Positions 8,414 through 17,501 of a DNA stretch of 64,000 nucleotides are shown here, piece by piece. Where the stretch lies: contig CAWCCQ010000008.1 of assembly GCA_963794215.1 (NCBI GenBank), positions 62,001-126,000 of the forward strand, given 5' to 3'. The DNA is from DATKRB01 sp963794215. Lineage in GTDB: Bacteria > Actinomycetota > Acidimicrobiia > Acidimicrobiales > RAAP-2. The translations under genes and the position numbers were made by a program. The notes beneath the pieces were generated by a model, which was given only the letters and a program-made list of their open reading frames with translations, was not told the origin of the DNA and ran no database searches. Numbering within the stretch: position 1 is the stretch's first letter; the number at the start of each line of letters is the position of its first letter.

Positions 8414-10305
8414 GGCAACACGTCCTCTGGAGTGGGTGCCGCCTCCACCAGGTCGAACCACAGGTACCCGTAGGGGGCGAGCGTCACGTGGTAGGGCTCG
8501 TCGGCGATGCTCGGGAACGGGACCCGGCCGAGGACCTCCACGGGCGTGCAACCAGCCCACTTCCCAAGCAGGAGCTCGGCCGGCTGGGCGAAGCGGCTGA
8601 GGTTATGGACGCACAGGACGGCCTGGGATCGTCTGACCGACGCGACGCCCGTACCTTCGTTGCCCGCAGGCAACGTCCGCATGCCACTCGGGTGCTCGTC
8701 CCAGGGCTGCCACTGGGTGCCCCCCGGCACGCCGCGGGGTCCGAGCACCGGATCGGGGCATTCGGGGAGGGCGTCGGGCGCTGCGGGCTCGCTGGCCGGT
8801 GCGGAGTCGACGACGTCGGCCACCTCGCCCGAACGGACGTACGCCAGGACCGAGGGGTTCGGGCACGAGAGCAACTCGAGCTCGCCTACGCCGAGGACGG
8901 GCAGGTGCCGGCGCTCCACCAGCATGCCCCGCAGCCAGTGCAAGAAGGAGCCGGGGTTCCGCAGCTGCGACTCGACGTTGACCGCGCCGAAGCCGTACAC
9001 CGGGTCCATGGACGGGGGCAGGTAGAGCTGGGCGAAGTCGGCGTTGGAGAAGCCGCCGTTGCGGTCCCCAGACCACTGCATCGGGGTACGGACCGAATCG
9101 CGGTCCCCGAGGTAGATGTTGTCCCCCATCAGTAGCTCGTCGCCGTAGTAGATGACCGGGCTCCCCGGCAGCGACAGCAACATCGAGTACAGGAGCTCGG
9201 CGAGCCGGCGGTCGCCGTCGAGCAGTGGTGCCAGCCTACGTCCGATCCCCATGTGCCGCTTCATCCGGGGATCCTTGGCGTACTCGGAGAAGAGGTAGTC
9301 ACGCTCCTCGTCGCTCACCTGCTCGAGGGTCAGTTCGTCGTGATTGCGCAAGAAGATCGCCCACTGGCAACCCTCGGGGATCGTGGGGGTTTGGCTCAGG
9401 ATCTCAGTGATCGGGTAGCGCTGCTCGCGGCGCACCGCCATGAACAACCGGGGCATGAGGGGAAAGTGGAAGCAAAGGTGGCACTCGTCGCCGTCGCCGA
9501 AGTAGTCGGCCACGTCGGCCGGCCAGCCGTTGGCTTCGGCCAGCAGGATCCGACCCGGGTAGTCGGTCTCCAGCTGCTTGCGGATGCGCCGCACATAGAG
9601 GTGCGTCTCGGGCAGGTGCTCGCCGGCGGTGCCGTCCCGCTGGAACAGGTAAGGCACCGCGTCGAGCCGGAAGCCGTCGAAGCCGAGGTCCAGCCAGAAG
9701 CGGACGAGGTCGATCATCGTGTCGGCGACGTCGGGGTTCTCGTAGTTGAGGTCGGGCTGATGCGAGTAGAACCGGTGCCAGTAGTACTGCTGTCGGGCGT
9801 CGTCCCACGTCCAGTTCGAGCGTTCGACGTCGGTGAAGACGACCCGCGCCTCGGGCCATCGCTGATCATCGTCGTTCCACACGTACCAGTCCGCCTTCGG
9901 ATTGGTCCGGCTCGATCGGGACTCGATGAACCACGGATGCTGGTCGCTGGTGTGGTTCATGACCAGGTCGGCTACGACCCGGATGCCCCGCTGGTGGGCG
10001 TCCTCGAGCAACCCGATCAGCTCGCCCAGCGTCCCGTAGTCGGGATGCACGTTGAAGAAGTCCGCGATGTCGTACCCACCGTCGCGCATGGGCGAGGGAT
10101 AGAACGGCAGCAACCACAAACAGTCGACACCCAACCACTCGAGATAGTCGAGCTTGTCGCGCAGCCCACGAAGGTCGCCCACGCCATCGCCGTTGCGGTC
10201 GTAGAAGCCTCGAATGAACACCTCGTAGAAGACGGCGTGCTGGAACCAGCGCGCCGAGGGGTCAAAGGAGTGGTCACCCGTCGGCTGGGGCTGCCGAACG
10301 GTCAC
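8410..10305 (-). CDS. treS: Trehalose synthase / maltose alpha-D-glucosyltransferase
   Basis: 631 residues from a GTG at 10305 that overlaps the enoyl-CoA hydratase stop (GTGA). TreS interconverts trehalose and maltose by a GH13 mechanism. Visible GH13 regions: ADLVMNHTS (112-120), GFRLDAVPYL with nucleophile Asp215, LLAEANGW with Glu257, and RNHDEL with Asp323. After LAYVRSGEVADV there is a Pro-rich insert of about 60 residues within the C-terminal beta domain, which ends in CVHNLSRFAQP. It is coupled by overlap to the downstream maltokinase; in some bacteria the two are fused. Confidence 0.93.
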   Translation of the reverse strand: MTVRQPQPTGDHSFDPSARWFQHAVFYEVFIRGFYDRNGDGVGDLRGLRDKLDYLEWLGVDCLWLLPFYPSPMRDGGYDIADFFNVHPDYGTLGELIGLLEDAHQRGIRVVADLVMNHTSDQHPWFIESRSSRTNPKADWYVWNDDDQRWPEARVVFTDVERSNWTWDDARQQYYWHRFYSHQPDLNYENPDVADTMIDLVRFWLDLGFDGFRLDAVPYLFQRDGTAGEHLPETHLYVRRIRKQLETDYPGRILLAEANGWPADVADYFGDGDECHLCFHFPLMPRLFMAVRREQRYPITEILSQTPTIPEGCQWAIFLRNHDELTLEQVSDEERDYLFSEYAKDPRMKRHMGIGRRLAPLLDGDRRLAELLYSMLLSLPGSPVIYYGDELLMGDNIYLGDRDSVRTPMQWSGDRNGGFSNADFAQLYLPPSMDPVYGFGAVNVESQLRNPGSFLHWLRGMLVERRHLPVLGVGELELLSCPNPSVLAYVRSGEVADVVDSAPASEPAAPDALPECPDPVLGPRGVPGGTQWQPWDEHPSGMRTLPAGNEGTGVASVRRSQAVLCVHNLSRFAQPAELLLGKWAGCTPVEVLGRVPFPSIADEPYHVTLAPYGYLWFDLVEAAPTPEDVLP

Positions 10306-11129
10306 CGCCCGACGAACGACGCCTTGCCGGGCCCCTGCTCGAGGAAGGAGGTGATCCCGCGCCCCGCGTCCTCGGTCCGGAATGCCGCCACGAAGCGGCC
10401 GCGCTCGACGTGCAGCGCCTCCTCGAGGCTGGCCTCCATCCCGAGATCCACCGCCGCCTTGCCTAACGATTGGGCCACGACCGCGCCGCGCGCCAGCTCG
10501 GCCGCCCACAGCAGTGCCTGGTCGAGCACCTGGTCGGTCGGTACGACACGGTTGACCAGGCCCATGGCGAGGGCCTCGTCGGCGCGCACCTGGCGACCGG
10601 TCATGATCAAGTCCTTGGCCCGCGAGGTGCCGATCAGGCGCGGCAGCCGCTGCGTGCCGCCCCCGCCGGGAATGATGCCCAGCAGCACCTCGGGCAGGCC
10701 GAGGCGCGCCTCGTCCGAACAGACACGAAAGTCGCAGGCCAACGCCAACTCCAGGCCGCCCCCGAGGGCGAACCCGTTGATGGCGGCGATGGTGGCCCGC
10801 GGCACGTCGGCGAGGGCGCGCAGCGCCGCGTGGAAGCGATCGGCCACGGTGCCCGGCGTCGCGTTGGCCAACTCGTTGATGTCTGCTCCGGCGGCAAAGA
10901 TCCGTTCGCCACCCCAGACCACCACCGCCCCGGGCGGATCGGCAGTCAGTGCCTCGGCCGCCACCCGTAGCTGGTCGAGCAGCTCGAGGGACAAGGCGTT
11001 GGCCTTGGGCCGGTCCAACCGGACGACCGCCACCCCGTCGTCGCGGCAGTCGGTGGTGACGAACACCCCGGCCGCCGTCCGCGTGTCCTGGTCGTTCTGG
11101 TCGTTCGAGGTATTCCGCTCATCAGCCAC
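10302..11129 (-). CDS. Enoyl-CoA hydratase/isomerase family protein
   Basis: 275 residues from a GTG at 11129, 28 bases after the meaB stop. A crotonase-fold hydratase adds water to trans-2-enoyl-CoA. The oxyanion-hole segment AAGADINELA and both catalytic glutamates (GGGLELA and LGLPEVLLGIIPGGGGTQRL) are present, so it should be active. The frame extends to 11234 in front, but those residues resemble no crotonase start. The exact substrate cannot be read from sequence. It follows meaB, which fits propionate/odd-chain or branched-chain acid catabolism, though no mutase gene is in view. Confidence 0.88.
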   Translation of the reverse strand: MADERNTSNDQNDQDTRTAAGVFVTTDCRDDGVAVVRLDRPKANALSLELLDQLRVAAEALTADPPGAVVVWGGERIFAAGADINELANATPGTVADRFHAALRALADVPRATIAAINGFALGGGLELALACDFRVCSDEARLGLPEVLLGIIPGGGGTQRLPRLIGTSRAKDLIMTGRQVRADEALAMGLVNRVVPTDQVLDQALLWAAELARGAVVAQSLGKAAVDLGMEASLEEALHVERGRFVAAFRTEDAGRGITSFLEQGPGKASFVGR

Positions 11130-11157
11130 GTGCGAACCGTACCCGACGCCAACGCGC

Positions 11158-12190
11158 TCAGGCTGCGTTCGGCCCCGGACCGGCGGCAGCCAATACCCGC
11201 TCCGCCGCAGCGTACGGATCGAGCCGCCCGGCACGCACCTCGGTCATCGCCTCTGCGAACACGCGCCCGGTGGCCACGTCAGCCACGTGCGCGGTGAGCT
11301 CGGCCAACAGGATTCGGCGCAGCTCTTGCTCGAGGCGGGCCGCACGGCGCGCCTCGAGCAGGTCGCGGTCGATCAGGTATCGACGATGGGTGGCCACCTC
11401 GTACCACAAGTCCTCGACCCCCGCGCCGGTGGCGGCGACCGTCTCGACGATCGGTGGGCGCCATTCGAGGTGGCCCGAGAGGTCGAGCATCTGCTGGAGG
11501 TCACGACGGGCCTCGCCCACCCCGGGCCGGTCGGCCTTGTTGATGACAAAGAGGTCGGCCACCTCGAGCAAACCCGCCTTGTTGGCTTGCATGGAGTCGC
11601 CCCATCCCGGCGTGACCACCACCACCGTCGTGTCGGCCGCCGACGCCACCTCCACCTCCATCTGCCCAACACCGACCGTCTCGACCAGGACGATCGGCAT
11701 GCCGGCCGCCCCGAGGGCGCGCACCGCCTCGGGCACGGCGAGGGCAAGCCCGCCGAGGTGCCCCCTCGTCGCCATCGAGCGGATGTAAACGCTCGGATCG
11801 GTGGCGTGGTCCTGCATTCGGATCCGGTCCCCCAAGATGGCCCCTCCAGTGAAGGGGGACGAGGGGTCGATGGCGAGGACCGACACCTGGTCCAGCGCAA
11901 CGGGGGGCACTCCGTCGGCAGCGGGCCAGCCCCCGCGTGCGGCCCGGATCAGGTGATCAGTGAGGGTCGACTTTCCCGCGCCCGGAGCCCCGGTCAGCCC
12001 GACCGTGTACGGCGGCGGGCTCGCGTAGGCCGCGCCGGGCCACCAGGCGAGCGCGCTCACCCCCCCGCTCGACCATGCTGAGCAGGCGGGCCAGTGCCAC
12101 CCGGCTGCCTGTCCGGGCCCCGGCCAGTAGCGTCTCGGGGTCGTGGCGGTCCCCCGGAGGTGGCGGGTCCCCCTGCGCGAGAGCATTCAT
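11158..12190 (-). CDS. meaB: MeaB/ArgK-type G3E GTPase, methylmalonyl-CoA mutase chaperone (one-base frameshift)
   Basis: MeaB guards and reloads adenosylcobalamin-dependent methylmalonyl-CoA mutase. The N-terminus (ETLLAGARTGSRVALARLL, VERGGERARLVAR) reads from ATG 12190, overlapping the murA stop. The rest (AYASPPPYTVGLTG, Walker A GAPGAGKST, DPSSPF, ETVGVGQ, NKAD) lies one frame over. Removing one base at about 12031-12039, inside a GGCGCGG run, joins both parts into a normal protein of about 343 residues. Given similar one-base breaks across the window, sequencing error is likelier than decay. Mutase genes are not in the window. Confidence 0.85.
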
Positions 12191-13461
12191 TGGCGCTCCA
12201 CGTTGGCGCCCAGAGAACGCAATGCCCCCGCAAGGTCTTCGTAGCCCCGGTCGACGTGCGCCGCCCCCGACACCTCGGTCGTCCCCTCGGCCACCAGGCC
12301 GGCCAGCACGAGCGCCGCCCCAGCCCGGATGTCGGGGGCCCGGACCGGCGCACCTGACAGACGGGCCACGCCCCGCACCACGACGTGGTGCCCTTCGGTG
12401 CGGACGTCAGCGCCCATGCGGCGCAACTCGTCCACGTAGCGGAACCGGCCCGAAAAGAGGTTTTCGGTGACGATCCCCACACCGTCGCAAGCCGCGAGCA
12501 TGGTCACGAGCAGCGGTTTGTAGTCGGTCGCCACTCCGGGGTACGGGAGCGTGGCCACGTCCGCCGAGCGCAACCGTCCCGACGAGGCCGCCCGGAGCCC
12601 GTCGGCGGTCTGCTCGATCGTCATACCCATCGACATCAGCTTGCGCAGCAGCATGTCCATGTGGTCGACGCGGGCGTCCTCCACCACGACCTCACCGCCG
12701 GCGAGACCGACCGCCGCCAGGAACGTCGCCGCCACCACCCGGTCACCGATGGCGGTGTGCACCACGGGTCGCAGCTCGTCGACCCCCTCGATTTCGAGTC
12801 GAGAGGTTCCCGCCCCGCGCACGCACGCCCCCATCGCGTTGAGGAAGCGCACGAGGTCGCACAGCTCGGGCTCGCGCGCCGCGTTCTCGATGACCGTCGT
12901 GCCCTTGGCCAGACAGGCTGCCATCACGAGGTTGTCGGTCGCTGTATGGCTCGGGTATTCGAGGACCACCCGGGTGCCGATCAGCCGAGTGGGTGCGCCA
13001 CCCTCTCCCACTCGCCCCTCGACATACCCGTGCGAGGTGGTGAACTCGGTGCCCATCGCACCCAACCCGTTGAGGTGGAAGTCGATTGGCCGTGACCCGA
13101 AGTCGTCACCTCCGGGCAGCGACACACGCGCTCTCCCACAGCGAGCCAGCAGCGGTCCGAGTACCACCACCGATGCCCGCATGCGTTCCACCAGCTCGTA
13201 GGGAGCCTCAGGCACGAGCTGGTCGGGCGCCGGCACGTCGATGACCAGATCGCCCGAGGGCTCTCGCTGGGTGACCGCGCCCAGGGCGGCGAGGACCTCG
13301 CTCATCGTCGTCACGTCCGAGATGTACGGCACGTTGCGCAGCGTGTGCCGCCCTTCGGCAAGCAGGCACGCGGCCATGAGCTTGAGGACGGAATTCTTCG
13401 CACCACCGGCGCGAACGGTGCCGGCCAGCGGGCCGTTGGGACGAACCACGAAGCGATCCAC
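12187..13461 (-). CDS. murA: UDP-N-acetylglucosamine 1-carboxyvinyltransferase, Cys-to-Asp form
   Basis: 424 residues from a GTG at 13461 (an upstream start at 13533 adds residues without family match). MurA transfers enolpyruvate to UDP-GlcNAc, the first committed step of peptidoglycan synthesis. GAKNS carries Lys22 and Asn23, and the inverted alpha/beta two-domain pattern is complete. At the position of E. coli Cys115, LPGGDDFGSRP has Asp119. Such natural Asp variants, as in Mycobacterium tuberculosis, are not alkylated by fosfomycin, so intrinsic resistance is predicted. The stop overlaps meaB by 4 bases; glpX is divergent. Confidence 0.95.
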   Translation of the reverse strand: MDRFVVRPNGPLAGTVRAGGAKNSVLKLMAACLLAEGRHTLRNVPYISDVTTMSEVLAALGAVTQREPSGDLVIDVPAPDQLVPEAPYELVERMRASVVVLGPLLARCGRARVSLPGGDDFGSRPIDFHLNGLGAMGTEFTTSHGYVEGRVGEGGAPTRLIGTRVVLEYPSHTATDNLVMAACLAKGTTVIENAAREPELCDLVRFLNAMGACVRGAGTSRLEIEGVDELRPVVHTAIGDRVVAATFLAAVGLAGGEVVVEDARVDHMDMLLRKLMSMGMTIEQTADGLRAASSGRLRSADVATLPYPGVATDYKPLLVTMLAACDGVGIVTENLFSGRFRYVDELRRMGADVRTEGHHVVVRGVARLSGAPVRAPDIRAGAALVLAGLVAEGTTEVSGAAHVDRGYEDLAGALRSLGANVERQ

Positions 13462-13538
13462 GGGCCCAAGTATGGCGGTCAGCACTGCGCGCGCTGCGTG
13501 ACCCGGACGGCCGGCGCCCTGAGCAGGGGTCACTCGCC

Positions 13539-14567
13539 GTGGAGGTCTCGCGCGCCAACTATGGTCGCGTCGTGGAGCCCCGACCCCAGGCCCCGGACCG
13601 CAACCTCGCGCTCGAGCTCGTGCGCGTGACCGAGGTCGCCGCCATGGCGGCGAGCCGGTGGATGGGTCGAGGCGACAAGGAGGGAGCCGACGGCGCTGCG
13701 GTCAACGCCATGCGGGTCGTGCTCTCGACGGTCTCGATGGACGGCGTGGTGGTTATCGGCGAGGGCGAGAAGGACGCCGCTCCCATGCTCTTCAACGGCG
13801 AGCAGATCGGGGATGGCTCGCCCCCCAAGACCGATATCGCGGTCGACCCCATCGACGGCACCACCCTGACCGCGCTCGGTCGAGGAGGAGCCCTGGCGGT
13901 CATCGCCGTCTCCGAGCGCGGCACGATGTTCGACCCCGGTCCGTGCGTGTACATGGAGAAGATTGCCGTTGGCCCGCGCGGGCGTGGTGCGGTGGATATC
14001 ACACGATCCCCGACCCAAAACCTCGTGGCCCTGTCCGACGCGCTCGGCCAGCCGGTGCGGGACCTGACCGCGGTCATCCTCGATCGCCCGCGCCACGCCG
14101 ATCTCATCGCCGAAGTTCGGGCCTCGGGGGCCCGGATCCGGCTCATCACCGATGGCGATGTCGCGGGGGCCATCGCCACCGGCTGGCCCGGCGCCGGCGC
14201 CGACATCCTCTTCGGCATCGGCGGGACGCCCGAAGGTGTGCTGGCCGCGGCCGCGCTCAAATGCATGGGTGGCGAGATCCAAGGGCGTCTGTGGCCCCGC
14301 AACGAAGAGGAACGCCAACTGGCGCTCGACGCCGGCTACGACCTCGACGCCGTCCTCAGCACCGAAGACCTGGTGCGGGGGGACAATTGCTTCTTCGCTG
14401 CAACCGGCATCACCGACGGGGAGCTGCTGCAGGGTGTCCGATACCACGAGTTCGGGGCGACGACCCAATCACTCGTGATGCGCTCGCGCTCGGGGACCCT
14501 GCGCAAGATCGACGCCAGCCATCCCCTGGCCAAGCTGGCCGAGTTCAGCTCGATCGAGTTCACCTGA
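13539..14567 (+). CDS. glpX: Class II fructose-1,6-bisphosphatase GlpX
   Basis: 342 residues from a GTG preceded by AGGGG; another GTG at 13572 is closer to where the family match begins. GlpX hydrolyses fructose-1,6-bisphosphate in gluconeogenesis and needs a divalent metal. Metal and substrate motifs are visible: GEGEKDAAPML near residue 75, DPIDGTTLTALG near 105, and the GGTPEGVLAAAALKCMGG loop near 230. Actinobacteria usually rely on this class as their main FBPase. It is the only rightward gene between murA and the ATP synthase operon and converges on atpC, ending 10 bases from its corrected stop. Confidence 0.94.
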   Translation: MEVSRANYGRVVEPRPQAPDRNLALELVRVTEVAAMAASRWMGRGDKEGADGAAVNAMRVVLSTVSMDGVVVIGEGEKDAAPMLFNGEQIGDGSPPKTDIAVDPIDGTTLTALGRGGALAVIAVSERGTMFDPGPCVYMEKIAVGPRGRGAVDITRSPTQNLVALSDALGQPVRDLTAVILDRPRHADLIAEVRASGARIRLITDGDVAGAIATGWPGAGADILFGIGGTPEGVLAAAALKCMGGEIQGRLWPRNEEERQLALDAGYDLDAVLSTEDLVRGDNCFFAATGITDGELLQGVRYHEFGATTQSLVMRSRSGTLRKIDASHPLAKLAEFSSIEFT

Positions 14568-14576
14568 GGACCAGGC

Positions 14577-15124
14577 TCAGTGGTCGCTCACACCAGCCAC
14601 TGACAGCCTGACCTCGGCGCGTTGCAGCGCCGCCTCCGCCTGGGCGAGCTCGCGGTCCGCAGCGCTCGGGGACGCCTCGGGGTCGCTCGAGGTCGACGAG
14701 GCGCTCGAGGTCGACGCGCGCGGAGCTGCTCCACCCGGGCGCCGGCCTGGGCCTTGGCCGCTTCAGCGCGGGCAACGTCGATCTCGTGAGCCAGCTCGGC
14801 TACCCCAGCGAGCACGGTCACCCGGGTCGTTACGGCCGACCCCCAGGCCGAGCCGGCGCCGTCAGCCTCCGAGGGCCCTCCGTCACCGTCGGCGTCGTCG
14901 GGTCCCACCTGCAGGTAGCCGCCGTGGACGGCCAGGCGCAGCGGATCACCCTCGGGACGGTCGACGCGGACCTCGCCGTGGACGATGTCGGTGATGAGCG
15001 GCGTGTGGCCGTCGAGCACCGTCAGATCACCCTCCGAGCTGCGGAGCACGAGCCCACGAGCGAACCCTTCGACCAGGCGGCGCTCGGGGGTGAGCACCTC
15101 CACCGCGAAGACGCCGTCGGCCAT
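14577..15124 (-). CDS. atpC: ATP synthase epsilon subunit (one-base frameshift near the C-terminus)
   Basis: The beta-sandwich N-domain is clear (VFAVEVLTPERRLVEG, VLDGHTPLITDI, GGYLQV). The uncorrected frame ends in an Arg/Pro-rich tail, stopping at 14588. Adding one base in the CGCGCG run at about 14712-14722 gives instead a Ser/Thr-rich linker and then ADRELAQAEAALQRAEVRL, the expected epsilon helical hairpin, stopping at 14577. A Gly/Asp/Ala insert near residues 76-92 is also longer than usual. The ATG overlaps the atpD stop (TGATG). Epsilon regulates F1 rotation. The correction is inferred. Confidence 0.85.
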
Positions 15125-16580
15125 CAGCCGTGTCCCTCTTGGAGGGTGGCCGCCTTGGCCCGGACCGAGTCGGCGCCGCCCACGTTCAAGAACGCTTGTT
15201 CGGGCACGTCGTCGAGCTCGCCCTTCACGAGCGCCTCGAAGGACTCGACGGTCTCTTCGATCGGGACGGTCACGCCCTTCAGGCCGGTGAAGACCTCACC
15301 GACGTTGAAGGGCTGGGACAAGAACCGCTGAATCTTGCGGGCCCGCGAGACGGTGACCCGGTCCTCCTCGGAGAGCTCGTCGAGGCCCAGGATGGCGATG
15401 ATGTCCTGAAGCTCCCGGTAGCGCTGCAGGACCCCCTGGACCTGTCGGGCCACCCGGTAGTGGCGCTCGCCGACGATCTCGGGCGTGAGGATGTTCGACG
15501 TGGAGGCCAGCGGGTCGACGGCGGGGTAGATCCCGAGGGCGGCGATCTGGCGGGAGAGCTCGGTGGTGGCGTCCAGGTGGGTGAACGTCGTGAAGGGCGC
15601 CGGGTCGGTGTAGTCGTCGGCGGGCACGTAGACCGCCTGTACCGAGGTGATCGACCGACCCTTGGTCGAGGTGATCCGCTCCTGGAGCTCGCCCATTTCG
15701 TCGGCCAGGGTCGGCTGGTACCCCACGGCGGAGGGCATGCGCCCGAGCAGGGTGGACACCTCCGAGCCGGCCTGGACGAACCGGAAGATGTTGTCGATGA
15801 AGAGCAGTACGTCTTGGTTCAACACGTCCCTGAAGTATTCGGCCATGGTCAGCGCCGACAGACCGACCCGCAAGCGGACCCCGGGCGGCTCGTCCATCTG
15901 CCCGTAGACGAGCGCGGCCTTCTCCATGACGCCCGACTCGCGGATCTCAAGCCAAAGGTCGGTGCCCTCGCGGGTCCGCTCTCCCACGCCGGCGAACACC
16001 GACACGCCGCCGTGGTTGGTCGCCACCCGGTTGATCATCTCCAAGATGAGCACGGTCTTGCCGACGCCGGCACCGCCGAACAGGCCGATCTTGCCGCCTT
16101 GGACGTAGGGTTCAAGAAGGTCGATCACCTTGATCCCCGTCTCGAACATCTGCGCGCGGGCTCGAGCTGGTCGAAGTTCGGGGCCGGCCGGTGGATCTCC
16201 CAACGGTCGTCTACGGGCCCAATGTCGCCGGTGTCGAGCGGCTGTCCCAATACGTTGAACACGTGGCCCAGCACCGCGTTGCCTACGGGCACCGCGATGC
16301 CCCGACCGGTGTTGCGCACCGGGGCGCCTCTCACGAGGCCGTCCGTCGGCTGCATGCAGATGCAGCGGACGCGGCCTTCACCGATCTGCTGGGCCACCTC
16401 GGCGGAGACTGTCACGGTCTCGCCCTCGAGCTCGAGGTCCATCTCCACAGCGAAGTTGATCTCGGGTAGGGCGTGCAGCGGGAACTCCACGTCGACGACT
16501 GGGCCGGCGATGGCCACGACGCGGCCGTCCTCCAAGCTCGAGCTCGTCGAGTCCGCGGTCGCCGGTGCGGTGGTGGTCAT
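15124..16580 (-). CDS. atpD: ATP synthase beta subunit (one-base frameshift)
   Basis: Beta carries the catalytic nucleotide sites of F1. The N-terminal part (GRVVAIAGPVVDVEFP to RPAPNFDQLEPAR) is read from ATG 16580. The remainder, from MFETGIKVIDLLEPYV through Walker A GGAGVGKT, the DELSEED-like LDELSEEDR and the C-terminus, is in another frame. Inserting one base at about 16152-16160 in GCGCGC joins them to about 485 residues, the normal length. An essential, otherwise perfectly conserved gene argues for assembly error. It follows atpG by 6 bases and overlaps atpC by one. Confidence 0.9.
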
Positions 16581-16586
16581 TGGGGG

Positions 16587-17498
16587 TCAGGCTCCCTTCG
16601 CGTCGCGGAGCGCCTCTGCTCCGCCGACGATCTCCATGATCTCGGTGGTGATGGCGTCCTGTCGGGCGCGGTTCATCGTCCGGCTGAGCGTGCGAATGAG
16701 CTCGTCGGCGTTCTCGGTCGCCGCGGCCATGGCCCGTTGCTGGGCAGTGAAGAACGACGCGGCGCCTTCCAGCAAGGCGGTAAAGATCTCGGACTCCACC
16801 GCCTTGGGCCCCAGCTCGGCCAGCAGGGTCTGGACGTCGGGCTCGAACTCGGTGTAGCCCGCCGACTGGTTTTCTCCCCGGCTCGCGTCCTCGTCCGCCC
16901 CAGACGCCGGACGGGGCAACGGAAGGAGCTGGCGGATCTCGACCTGTTGGACACCCGCTGAGCGGTAGCGGGTGGAGACAAGGAGCACCTGATCCCTCTG
17001 GCCGGCCAGGAAGCCCGCCGAGATGGCGTCGGCGATGTCGCGAGCCTGGGCGAACGTGGGGCGCTCGCTCACGCCCACGAACGACCGCGCGACGTCCTGG
17101 CGTCGGAAGCGGAAATAGGACTGAGCCTTCTTCCCTATGCTGAAGAGCTCGACATCGATCTGCTCGGCGCGCAGTTCGGCCAACAGCCGCTCGCTGGCGC
17201 GCAGAACCGAGGAGTTGTACGGGCCCGACAGGCCGCGGTCCGCCACGAGGGCGAGCACCGTCACGCTCGTTCGGGTCGCCGGCTCGCCCAGCAGCTTTTC
17301 GGCGGCGGCCGGGTCACCCTTGGCCGCCTGCAACACGATGCGAGCCATGCCCGCCCGGTAGGGGCGGTTGGCCGCCATCCGGTTCTGGGCCCGCACGATC
17401 TGGGACGCGGCGATGAGCTCCATCGCCTTGGTGATCTTCTTGGTCGACTGGACGCTGCGGATCCGCCGCCGCAGCACGCGCTCCTGGCCGCCGGCCAT
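16587..17498 (-). CDS. atpG: ATP synthase gamma subunit
   Basis: 303 residues. Gamma is the central shaft coupling c-ring rotation to F1 catalysis. The N-terminal coiled-coil half shows RRRIRSVQSTKKITKAMELI (residues 10-29) and the C-terminal helix has NADELIRTLSRTMNRARQD. Compared with E. coli (287 residues) there is an acidic insert near residues 205-220 (SGADEDASRGENQ), a place where actinobacterial gammas often carry a loop. It lies 3 bases after atpA and 6 before atpD. Confidence 0.95.
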   Translation of the reverse strand: MAGGQERVLRRRIRSVQSTKKITKAMELIAASQIVRAQNRMAANRPYRAGMARIVLQAAKGDPAAAEKLLGEPATRTSVTVLALVADRGLSGPYNSSVLRASERLLAELRAEQIDVELFSIGKKAQSYFRFRRQDVARSFVGVSERPTFAQARDIADAISAGFLAGQRDQVLLVSTRYRSAGVQQVEIRQLLPLPRPASGADEDASRGENQSAGYTEFEPDVQTLLAELGPKAVESEIFTALLEGAASFFTAQQRAMAAATENADELIRTLSRTMNRARQDAITTEIMEIVGGAEALRDAKGA

Positions 17499-17501
17499 CG
17501 C

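Noticed and set aside
9253..12081. A 942-codon open frame on the plus strand opposite treS, the hydratase and meaB
   Set aside because: It is antisense to genes with clear catalytic motifs, has no family-like features and is expected by chance at this GC content. The same holds for long antisense frames at 1950-4301 and 34753-37371.
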